This document shows, piece after piece, positions 24,714 through 35,480 of a stretch of 64,000 nucleotides of DNA. The notes under the pieces were generated by a model, which was given only the letters and a program-made list of their open reading frames with translations, was not told where the DNA came from and did no database searches. Positions within the stretch are counted from its first letter, which is position 1. Each line of letters opens with the position of its first letter. The stretch comes from Lingula anatina (taxonomy: Eukaryota; Brachiopoda; Lingulata; Lingulida; Lingulidae). The position numbers were made by a program, and so were the translations under genes. The stretch covers positions 451,846 through 515,845 of the forward strand of contig NW_019775658.1 of assembly GCF_001039355.2 (NCBI RefSeq), written 5' to 3'.

Positions 24714-25545
24714 GTGAGTAAAATGTAGGCGTCACTTAAAAGCAACTACCCGGCGTGACCTAAATATTCTTCCCTAGGTGTTAGCTAGTCCAAAAGAGCA
24801 CCTAACTCTTATTCATCAAAAACTGATTTCACGTGAGTTTAAATATGTCACATTTAGCAACTCGACCATGCTGCATTGAAATAAGCTGTAGCGTGATCAT
24901 GAAAAAAGTTTTACAAAATAATACTAATAATAAATGCATTAATGTACATGTAGGAGAATGAGTGGTGGTAACATAACCAACAACATTTTCAAATTGTTTA
25001 TTCAATATTTAGTACATTCGACAAAGCTAGTCATATGGACACTGAAGTTTGCAGCGTCTGAAAACCAACTTGTAACTTGAGGGTCATGTATTTGCCACAT
25101 CTTAAGTAAAATCGGTAGACAAATCACAAGACGTTTTTTACAATAGTCGGAATAATTTATTTGAACTCTAGAGGTAAGCCCAAGAAATATAAAAAAGACT
25201 GGGAACTTAATATGGTTTGTCTGGTTTAGCTTTGGCTTGGAAACACTCGGCATAGGTAACCAATAGAGTGCTTGGTGACATACAAGAAACATAGCGTTGA
25301 GCTTTTGTACTTAAACTAAACTAACATGCAATCCAATTAGACGATAAAAAAGACTATATGCTAAAATGAAAGCATAACATATATGTTTGACGCACATTAA
25401 ACTACATGCTTGAGGATTGTTTTTTATTTCGCAACAGCACAGACTAAACAATGAATCTTTACTGTTTGTTTTTTGAAACTATATTTATATGTGACAAATG
25501 ACAAACGTTCTTTAATTGAAAATGTTATTTTATGTAGATGCAAAG
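24714..25545. other. No gene seen
   Basis: AT-rich. The 96-codon minus frame at 25002-25292 lacks splice signals and domain character. Confidence 0.45.
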
Positions 25546-25706
25546 CTAAAACAGACCGGCTATGTTAAAATTTATAAAATCTACTCGCAGAAATATAGGA
25601 CAAATAATGTTTAATTCGAACCTTTCCTTTGGATTTGCTTGGCGGCAAAATGATGTCAACTTCCAGGCAGCATTGGGCACTTGTGAATGAGGGTGTGACA
25701 GCAAAC
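25546..25706 (-). CDS. Possible exon 2 of the minus-strand gene starting at 26430
   Basis: On minus, an acceptor ACATTTTGCAG ends at 25707. If joined to the phase-1 donor at 26354, the frame continues GLLSHPHSQVPNAAWKL, then TSFCRQANPKERFEL, and stays open to TAG at 25546, making a 78-residue product. The last third is AT-rich and may be intronic if an unrecognised donor lies inside. Two E2F-like words (TTTCCCGCC near 25750 and GGGCGGGAAA near 25817) lie in the proposed intron. The joint is inferred from phase and signals only. Confidence 0.22.
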
Positions 25707-26354
25707 CTGCAAAATGTTATTTGATTCACGTCAGTATAAAACATTCTATTTCCCGCCATTCCCTTGTACACCACGTCTCTTGTTTCAGCCTGAGTGTTAA
25801 CAGGCGTGTTTTTTGGGCGGGAAACATGTCCAATGGCGTGCTGTCTTTTGATGAGTTCTGAAATTTAATTTCTGTACATGCATTTAACGCGACAACAGAA
25901 AAATACTACCAACGGCTTGATATAGTGACTTTATAAAATTTCTGAAAAAATACACTGTGCGTACTTGTTAAAGATTTTCCCACGTAAACACAATTTAAAC
26001 ACAGCGGTTAAAGTGCTCATCTTATTTCATCACCTTGTATTACAATTGCTTTTTATCCCAAATAAACGCTGTGATGTCTATCCGGCGATATGATCAGGCT
26101 TGTAAGATACCAAGCCAAAGGAAACTCCGACGAAACAAAAATTACGCGCCATTACTCCCCTGGCAAATAATACGTTACCAGTGGCTCCATATTGCCCGAA
26201 TATGGCCGCAAGGGAGAATTGCACATTACTGAGAATGGTTAAACAGGACATAGGTCAGGCTCTAAAAAAGACGATTGCTACTCGTAAGGCATATCCGCCA
26301 CGTAGCAACAGTAACGTTCGTTGATATTTTTCGCAAAAATTAGCTGGGGTATAC

Positions 26355-26430
26355 CTGAAATATAGCGCAGTCCTTTGCTGTATAGAAAAGTGTCTCGTTC
26401 CCTCGCCGACTGCGTGCTCTCAGTCGCCAT
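26355..26430 (-). CDS. Candidate first coding exon, unidentified minus-strand gene
   Basis: The ATG at 26430 sits in AAGATGGCG, which is both a good start context and a YY1-type element. It opens MATESTQSARERDTFLYS then KGLRYIS and meets a donor (TCAG followed by GTATAC) at 26354, leaving phase 1. A perfect CRE, TGACGTCA, lies 66 bases upstream of the ATG at 26496-26503, and local CpG density is raised. An in-frame ATG at 26472 would add MRFIFQSPVHFNLK but has a poorer context. Promoter, start and donor together make a real first exon likely. The peptide is not one I recognise, so no function is given. Confidence 0.42.
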
Positions 26431-26530
26431 CTTGAGGTTGAAGTGGACTGGACTTTGAAAAATAAACCTCATCCGGGGCGAAAGGAGGAGATCAGTGACG
26501 TCACGGACCGGTTCTAGGTCATCAGTAGCG
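26431..26530 (-). promoter_or_regulatory. CRE-containing promoter candidate
   Basis: TGACGTCA at 26496-26503 is a full palindromic cAMP response element. It sits between GGGGCGAAAGGAGG and CACGGACCGGTT in a CpG-bearing patch immediately upstream of the candidate first exon. No TATA box is evident. Confidence 0.4.
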
Positions 26531-29099
26531 AGGTTTTTTTACACGATAGGTCTGTTTTGTCAGGTGTTTTCACGACCCTCTTCATGTAGGTGTTCGTAAA
26601 GGTACACAATGGCTCCCCATGCAAACTCATTTTATTTTATCAGCTGCCTATGAGGCACAGCGTCACGTGCTTGAAAGCCGCGACCTGGTTTTAGGGCATA
26701 AGGTTACGCATAACATCAAATCTGAATTTCACTAGAAGAAACGCTACTTTGTGCATAATTAAGCAGAAAAAATAATAGGAGCATCCTATTGTTCTAATGG
26801 AACCCAAACATTGTTGTGCACACGTAGTGGGAATGCTTAATCAATGCTTTGCGTTGCTGTGTATGTGATTACAAGGAAAATAGACTTCTGTGTTCATGCT
26901 GCATACATTAACCCTCAGCCCATTATGTCGACTGTATGGTGAATGCACCATAGTAGCGAGCAAAGGGCAGCATCCGCCGACATGGATTGATAGGCTTCCA
27001 AACACTGCCTCAAGCTGCAGACTAGGCATGCTTTGTACTGATAGAATATCGGGTCATACGTACTTCACCCAAAATATTACGTATGCATGTATACGAGCAA
27101 ATCAAAAACTAATTTTATAATTCTTTTCTTGGATTTCCAATATGCTTCGTTTCACTGTTTTTCAAATGAACTCCATTTGGTGTTTCCAGTGGCACATCTA
27201 AACACCTGGTCACAAAAATAAGAGTCTTTTTTGTGATTCACACAGATAATGGTTTGGGTAAACTATTTAATTACCATAAGGATGTGTTTGGACATAGAAA
27301 TGTTTGATTATGCTTATTTGAAATTAACACAGCCTTGGGTAAATTTTATACCAAAGTGCTGTGTGCTCAGATATTAGTACACTAGCAGGTCACGTATAAT
27401 TTGCATATATATCTTTTCATGTTATATTCTAATAGATTGGTTTTTTTAGACTACATACCCTTTGCAGTGGCTTAAGAGGCAATCGACACAGAAAAACAAA
27501 AAAAAAATGTGGAAGGGTTATTTACATTTAAAGGAACCAATGCCGAATAAATTTCACCCCCACAAGAGACTACTGTAGACAAGATGGCCGCCTATGATGG
27601 CTATACTAATCTTTGAAAGTAGTAACGAGATAGATATATTACAGCATGGAAGGCAATTAACATACAAAATATCTGGATACATGCCACAAAAGTGTTTTAA
27701 CCCACGGTTGTGATATGACTGTCAATATTTCCCCACCCTACTCAAATGGCATTTCCACATTTTGTACAACAAAGGTATACTGTATTTTTGGAAACTTCAC
27801 ACGCCAGGCCTATTGTACCAAGTTTGATAAAGATATTGTTAATCATAGAATATGGTATGTTTGTATTTATAGCTCTCTATTATACTAAGGACTCCATATT
27901 TTTCACACCATGAAGTATGTATATTCCATAGAGAAGTTAACATGCTGTAACTGACTAAACCACTAAATGTTGTCTGCTGTTGTGAACACCATATTTGTAA
28001 CTGAATTTTTGAATGTTTCTGTTTATCCTCTTCCCAGTTGTATTAGGCATTTCTTCTACATGTACATGCACGATAGTAAGGCACAAAGGAGAATATTTCA
28101 TGATAATCCCTAGCTGTGCCGTAGATGATATAGGGAAAATATCGACATAATTGCAGTTAGCATGCCCTATGGAACCAACACAGATAACAGTAGAAATCTA
28201 CCTCTGCTCATGACCCATATCTTTAAGCTTCGTATTTAAACGTTTTATGAAACGAATGTTACCATATAAGACTTGGAAGTAGTCAATCGAATTCTATGAA
28301 AACATGATTATGTAATGTATATTCACATAGTATGAGTGTCTCTCGATTCCTCCTACTTACAATCAAACAGAAAGTTGAAATATAATATTACAATTGGTAC
28401 ATTCATTTGTCTTTTTAATTTTCAGTATACTTTTATCCATTCATTTATGCAGCATTTGATAGATTTAAAATAATGTTTGGTTGAGTTTAAAATTTTCATA
28501 ACACCAGCTTATTTTAACAAGTAAGCGGTAGCAACATTACACGACTCCTCTTATATTTTTCCTTGCTTCTTTTATAAAACAGAATTTTTATCCAAACTTT
28601 ATTCTTAATGGTGACGACCTGTTTTTATCAGATGAGCTTTTCTAGTATTATACACATGATAGCTTCTACTTTGGGTGTGTTGCGAGATTTGTCTTTTCAG
28701 TTTGAAGCGTAAATTTGTATATATTGTATTGTATATTCAGACGCAAAATATGCGTGTGTTTGTGGGTTTGTGTGAAGGGAGTCTTTTGATGAAAAAAGTG
28801 CATACACACAACCTATTGGTTTCCAGTTGGCTTAAAAAGCCTTTATAAAAAATATACCGGTCTAGATACCAAAATATGGGTACATAATGAAATAGCTATG
28901 GCAGAATGTCTGCTCTTTGCAGGAGCCACACTAATAAAAATACGACTCTGTTGAATTTTGAGTTTGAGAAAAGATCAAATAAATAGTTTTGGTACATATG
29001 ACAGCCGGAGCTCGTTTTCAGTTTATATTCATTTGCTATTTTCTTTATCTTCACTTATGGTATGTTTAAAACTGATAGTAAATCCATGCATTTTTAATT

Positions 29100-29103
<4 letters not shown>
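26531..29103. other. Intergenic, no gene seen
   Basis: Contains a strong YY1-type word CAAGATGGCCGCC at 27580-27592, after which MAAYDGYTNL is closed by TGA with no donor. A CACGTG E-box lies near 26665. The antiparallel frames at 26841-27120 have no exon signals. Confidence 0.4.
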
Positions 29104-29142
<39 letters not shown>

Positions 29143-29250
29143 TAGATATTTTTTGTTTTTAATTTTTTAANATTTATTTTATATATATATATATATGTTT
29201 TTTTTTTTTTTTTGTAAAAATGTTTAGATATTTTTTGTTTCATAATTTTT
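29104..29250. repeat. (AT)n arrays duplicated around a single N at 29171
   Basis: An (AT)n array at 29105-29140 and the block TTTTTAGATATTTTTTGTTT precede an N at 29171. After the N the same order recurs: ATTTATTTTATATATATAT, then TTTAGATATTTTTTGTTT. The N with repeated flanks points to an unresolved assembly join. Confidence 0.7.
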
Positions 29251-32200
29251 AACATATATATATCTTTATCGTAATAAGGCAGCATTCATTCAATATAACG
29301 TTGAAGAAACAATCTTTCAAAATTTTGACAAATTATAAAAAAAACTTGGATGTATGCCATAAAGCAAATTGCACTTATTGTGTTTGGTTTCATATCTTTC
29401 CTAACTCTCACTTCGTTTTATTTATTTATTTATCTATCTATTTATTTATTTATTTTTTACATATTCACCAGACTATTATCCGGTATATCTAAGAAATAAT
29501 AAGACTGCAGTACTGTAAAAATATTCAAATTATGGTTGGATGCTATTTGCCACTGTGTTATGTGAGTGTTGTAAACACTCGACCAAAAAAGTTGGGAAAC
29601 ATCGTTATTTTGAATAATTATAAAATAACCATATGAGCTGAAGTGACTATTTTTACCAAATATTGATGAATCATGCACGTTACGTTTTGAAATGTTTGTA
29701 AGGAAAGGAACTCTGTGGGAATTATAGCGACATAGATGAATGTAGGGTCAAATTTCATTTTCACAATTCATGCAAATGGATTGACAAAGTTCGAGTAAGT
29801 CTTGATAATAAAAAGTGGAGGCTTCACACGATACTTATGCTGAGCAACATGAATACTCTTTTTTAACTATAGCCTACATACCGTGTGCTTAAAATAAATA
29901 TCTATACTTTTTAGTGTTATAATTTTATAATTATTCATAATGACTATAGTTCCGAACTCTGCCATAGCAGAGATAGCAGCCCTGTCTTCTTAAAATTTAA
30001 CCTTTGTTTTCTTCCTCACATATAGAATTGGTACAGTTCTTTAAATGTAAATCAAATGAAACAATATACAAAACTTTCTGCACTAAGTCCAGTTTAAAGG
30101 TCTTTTCTAGGCACATCGGCATATAATTTCTTCGAAAAATATTGTTCAGTTTATAATTTGTCAAATTTTGTTCGTTTTAAAGATAAATTTGTAAACTAAT
30201 TTTTTAATATTAAACGTAATTCATTACTAGTGTTTTTATTTATTTCATTCTAATTAAATGATCAACTTATGGTGTAGTGATTAATGTATATGACGGATAC
30301 TAAACTAATTTTCTTGGGTGCAAATCTGTAAAGGAAGACACTACGGCGTTGTTATGTATTTTGCAAAGACAAAAGTACTCAAACAAAGTGCCAACTTATT
30401 AGCATATACCTACCTAGAATTTTTGCCAGTCCATATCTTTTTAATCGAAGTTAAGCTTTTTTTTTACTTTATTCTTTAATCTCCTTTTTGTCACGTGATA
30501 TGCGAGGAAAAGAGTAAACAACACTTGTCGCACGTCGAAGGAGTATGACATGTTTTCTTTCCTAGCCGCCCTTTTAATATGGCCTGCTTCTGTAAAAGTT
30601 TTTAAACAAAAGTACGAAAGGTACTTACTGCAAATGGACGTGGTAGATGCAGGTTGAAGACATATATTCTAAGAACGAACACTCTGTTATTTGTTCTCTG
30701 TTAGCCTGTCAAATGACAGAACAGAATTCTTTCCTCTTTCCAGACTTGCATACGGTGACATCTTAAAATTCAAATTTTAATTTTTATGCAAACCTTCCAG
30801 CGTGTATTGGATACTACTTGGTAACATAGTAAAGCCAAAATGCAGTTTGTATATTGCATTGTGACGAAGCAGACAAGAAAACCAGATTTACATTGCAAAT
30901 AGTGCGATGTTGCCAGTGCTCTTAACAAAGAAGCATTCTATTCACTTTTAGCAAAGAGTCACACACACCCCTTTTATTTTTAGGGGGAGGTGATTTGTCT
31001 GTAAGTAACATGATAAGACTAGATTAACTGACTCCATGGGGCTCAATTATTCTATAAAACGATGTACAATTGTTTTTAATAGTTATGTTCTAATACCAAC
31101 TAAAGGAAAATTCTTTTTAAAAGCTTTATCAAAACGTAAGAGGGGGAAAATGAATTAGTAAGAACATTTGAATATCATATGAAATTCATTATGATTCACC
31201 TGTTGCAAAATCACAGCATGTTGGTCACTGAACATACCGTGACTGAATTAGTTACGTCACCGCTCATGGGAACCACGTGGTGACCCTTTGGTGACCCATC
31301 AGTCACCATCCAAAGCCTTCTTGAGAGGAAGGCAATGTTACGATAAACATAGTGTGGACAGACATTATGAGTCTAAATGCAAGTACTTAGATTCCAGAAA
31401 GGATTTTTAAATTTTAATTCTTAAAAAGATATGTCGTTTTACACGCCTTTTCCCCTTGGGACATAAACTCTTGAATTGTGAAAAATTCTAAGAATGGTTT
31501 CGTCCAGTGGTCGTCAAATATTCTTTCGGGATTATTATTATTGCAACTGTTAAGTGCCACCTGGTACCACACAGAAATGTAATTTATTCAAGAGACATGT
31601 TGGTGCATTTGTCCACATCTTAGCTGGCCGCAGGGATTTAGAAAAGGATGATTTTATTCTCCTGTATGTTTGGAATTATGAGTTAAACAGTGATGTAAAG
31701 AAAGAAATCCAGTATTTTACGTCATATAAGACATAACTTTTGTTAAGGTCCAAAGGAGGAAAACCAGATTTTTTAAGTCAGATAAATTGTCACTCTTTCG
31801 AAGAGAATGGTATAGCCACACCCACAACAAAACCATATGCACAGGAGGTTAACCTTACATTTAATTTGCTAATTATAAATTAGCAATCACTAATAATAAA
31901 TCAATGAACATTTAATTAGTTTACTTTGCGCAAAGGGGAATATTTTCCACCATGCTTTTCGTAACCACAATCACGCTATCTTTACATGGTAACACGCAGC
32001 TTCTATACAGTTCAGGAGAACCTTAACCATGACTATCGGTTTCTATAGTTACTTGTGTTTCTTATGGTGCACTGTGTGTGTAAACTCTAACAACGAAATA
32101 TTTTGGATTGTCTATATTGTGTAATTTGTATATAATCACAACCGAGAGTTTACTTGGTGGATTTCAGTTTCACTTTTGGCATATAAGTATCAATCTATCT

Positions 32201-33317
32201 AGATGTAGACATTAAAATAAAACTAATTGTCTATAGAAAATCATTTTATAGATCATGTTTTCTTCATAAATAAAACCGGTAATTCAAGTTTTGATAATTT
32301 TTTTTTCGTAGAATTTGAGACAACACTGACTACACATTTTGAAATCTTTGTGTCTGTTGCTCGAAAAATTAAACGCTCAGAACAAATCCCGTCATTTAAA
32401 AAATCACTCAATGAATTTTATATTTTAAACTGTAGGCAATTTAACACACAAACGAAACTGTCGACCAAAGTTTTCCATTACCATGCCAAATATAAAGTGT
32501 GAATATTTAATCAGGATGTTTAACAACTAAAAATGCGAATTTGACATGTTAAAACGTGTGTGGATCCTAATGATAAAAAAAAGCAACATGTAAAGAATTT
32601 GCAAACGCAATAATGAGTTGCATCGTGAACCCTTCTAATTCCTCACGGCTCATTTAGTGTTTTCAATGCAAAATGGCACATCCCAAATTGAAAAATGTGG
32701 AAGGCAAATCTTACAGTAAACCTTTCATTTTAACGGGATTTAACAGGATTTCTTTTATGCCTGGTTAAATTCTTGGCTACGTTATATTCTAGAATATTGT
32801 TATATCTAGTTTTGCTTTTTCCTTTTTAGATAAGGTGACTTTTATTTAATGTTAAGGTAAATATTTGAGAAATAAAATGTTAAGCTTGCGCTTTCCATAA
32901 AATCCAAAGCGTTCACTTTACAAATTTAAAAAACAACAATGCACGTTTTGAAAATTAGAACCAAATTAAATTGATTACCACAAAGAATCTTGTCGTCATT
33001 TATATGTTAAATATTGATTAAGCCAAGTGGACGTAGTTTGCAAAAGAGCACACCCTTTGCAAAGATGATGAAAAAAATGGATGAGAAAATAAAAAGGCAA
33101 AAAGGGAATATCAAATTTCTCGTGAATTCTTCTGATATTTAATAGCAATATATTCATTTTAATTCCCAATCTTCCATGGTAATTTTTTTATAAAAGCACT
33201 CTTACTCTTCCAAGAACTATTTTTCACACGATTTTTTTTTGTTTTCGTAACGACAGAAGATTCAGCAATGGGATGCACTACTTATTACATATGAATTGCA
33301 CGTTGGTACATCATAAT

Positions 33318-33320
<3 letters not shown>
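29251..33320. other. Intergenic, no gene seen
   Basis: A TTTA/TCTA array lies at about 29419-29455. Elsewhere the sequence is AT-rich with short frames only. The 91-codon plus frame at 32227-32502 is T- and A-driven, without splice signals or a recognised domain. Confidence 0.45.

Positions 33321-33365
<45 letters not shown>
33321..33365. repeat. (AT)n microsatellite
   Basis: About 22 AT units. Confidence 0.95.
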
Positions 33366-33369
<4 letters not shown>

Positions 33370-34109
33370 GTCAACGTGAAAATTTATTTTTACGAAATTG
33401 CGATATTCCCCAGTGTTATTTTTTAAATAAAAGCATAAATACTTATCTGACTATACTTTTCGCTTGGTTGTTATTTCATGTTAACATGACAATTTTGTAA
33501 AAATTGTATTCGTCTTTTTACACATAGCATTGAAAATGTAGTCGTAAATTTGCCACAAATAAGAATTAGGGTGATTTGGTATCAGGCGTACAAATATTTT
33601 ATCTGTGCCCCACGCCGTTGTGTTCACACTTAAGCTAAGAAATATCACCACATGCATTTTGCAAAGAATTTTTTTAAAAATCTCTCTGAGGTTTTCAATA
33701 ATATATATGCAGATTTTGAAAGCTGTTACCTTAAACGACACTAGGTTTTCCAAGTTTATGTGAATTAGTGCTTAAATGATATACTTGATATTTTGCTACT
33801 TTATGATGTTTTATACTTGAGTCTTATATTTGTAAATTCTGTATTAAACTCATTTATATCGATTTAATGAAAATTGATCCGCTGTTTTTTCTAAAAAAAA
33901 ATTAAACGATGTTGGATGGTACAAAACATTAGTGTTTTTTATGGATAAGCCTAATATTTATTTGTGGTATTTAGTAATAATTGGTTTTGTAAGATGCTGC
34001 CTGCCTATTTTCATACCTTGTGGTCGCTGTATGTAGCATTGCTCATGTCTCTGCTTCCTTTCCTCTGTCTTTGTCAGGTCTTAATTGCCCTGTCCACCTT
34101 CCTATACAC
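33366..34109. other. No firm gene
   Basis: A very strong plus-strand acceptor (TTCCTTTCCTCTGTCTTTGTCAG) ends at 34078. Beyond it two frames are open for 17 to 27 codons, one giving LNCPVHLPIHLVPRI before a stop. No donor follows. It competes with the minus-strand reading of the same DNA. Confidence 0.25.
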
Positions 34110-34159
34110 CTGGTTCCAAGAATTCGTTTGAAAAAGGATCGGGCCCTATATCCCCGTCA
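34110..34159 (-). CDS. Weak candidate minus-strand exon
   Basis: On minus, a T-rich acceptor (GTTTTTGTTTTCATCAG) ends at 34160 and is followed by an open block reading DGDIGPDPFSNEFLEPG. It ends at a possible donor (CCAG followed by GTGTAT), or, unspliced, at a TAG two codons later. A donor-like ACCAC/GTAAGG at 34293-34292, about 130 bases upstream on the same strand, leaves phase 2 and joins in frame, giving GLAWKMWHQQRKETKTT ahead of this block. No homologue is recognised, and plus-strand readings of the region compete. Confidence 0.22.
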
Positions 34160-34385
34160 CTGATGAAAACAAAAACAGCAGCATCAGTCAAAATGGCTGC
34201 ACGTGCCGTATCCTCATTATAATTTCATGTATATATAATACGACGCCTTGTATTAAACTTTCAAACTGGACGAAAAGAGATCGGTGCCTTACGTGGTTTT
34301 TGTTTCCTTTCTTTGTTGATGCCACATCTTCCAGGCGAGGCCAATGTGGTGTGGTGTGAGAGGGTTTCTGATCACAACTCCTTAG

Positions 34386-34502
34386 TTTGATGGATAGAAA
34401 TGAAGAAACATCCATCCCTGTCCAAGGCAGTAGATTTGCAGTTGGAAATAAGATGAGAACGCCCATTCCTGTCCAAGGAAATGTGTTTGATAAAGACAGA
34501 AC
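34386..34502 (+). CDS. Candidate 117-nt exon with a repeated IPVQG motif
   Basis: An acceptor-like CACAACTCCTTAG ends at 34385 and a donor (ACAGAAC followed by GTGAGTT) begins at 34503. The frame between reads LMDRNEETSIPVQGSRF, then AVGNKM, then RTPIPVQGNVFDKDR, with all 38 codons open. IPVQG plus a downstream F occurs twice, at a spacing of 18 residues, and the DNA repeat CC(A/C)AT(C/T)CCTGTCCAAGG is visible. Entry and exit phases match, so the exon is symmetric. The Met in LMD could also be a start. The family is not recognised. The minus strand is also open here, so strand choice is uncertain. Confidence 0.28.
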
Positions 34503-35415
34503 GTGAGTTATATTTCAATAAAAATCTAAGCTTCCGCAATTATTAAAGTTCTTGATCAAAGCATTATGTACTATGTGACGATAATGGTTGGGGTAGTTTC
34601 CTGGTAAATATACATATGCTTCACGTCACATCGTTGCCTTGTTCCCGTGACAGGGACTCAGTTATGTTTTAAACAATAACAGAAAAAATCAAGAGATGCA
34701 GAGATTCATTTGCAAAATAGGTCCTCTTAACAACGCGATCAAAGATCAATTGCTTTCATTTGCTCCCAATTTGCGCTCTGTTCTACTTATTGCAGCTACC
34801 ACCCCTTTCAACTTTAAAATTTCATAGGTTTTTTACTGTTGCTCGACCCCAATTACTTGAAATGACTGCTCCAGTGTTGTTTCAGTTAAAAGCCAACAAA
34901 GTTTTTTATTACACATTGTGTTAACGAAGGGTATACGTATTATTTTCTCAAAAACAATGCATAGTCGTCTGTTTCAGAGAGATGAATGGGAGCCCCACTT
35001 TGGCAAACATATACCAAAATAGATAGAATAAACTTGTTGGTAGTTGTTGATTAACCTTTACAGAATAGTACTGAATTAATAAATGCACCTTGTGATTATA
35101 TAACATTATAACACACAAAAGTTAACGTTGAACAGCCATAAACAAAACAGTGAAACATTGTAAATGGCACAAAACCCATGTACTCGGATTTAGCCAAGGG
35201 GAAATTCAGAAGTTATGGATCACATATGTTAAGCTATGTAATTTTGATGTCTTTGACAAACAGACGTGCTCTGTTGGTTGTAACAAATACGATAAACTAC
35301 AGACTTCGCATGGGATTTTGAACTTTGCAGAATCAATTGATAATGGGTCATAAAGTGATATTTACGAAGGTGATATTTAATTATTTATATACATCATTTT
35401 TCAGTGACTCTGACC

Positions 35416-35418
<3 letters not shown>
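34503..35418. other. No gene seen
   Basis: AT-rich sequence with no exon signals beyond the preceding donor. Confidence 0.45.
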
Positions 35419-35456
<38 letters not shown>

Positions 35457-35480
35457 ACACACACAGGTGCACACACACGT
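35419..35480. repeat. (CA)n microsatellite with GTGCACACAC variants
   Basis: About 17 CA units followed by two imperfect GTGCACACACAC blocks. The histidine- and cysteine-rich frames across it are by-products. Confidence 0.95.
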
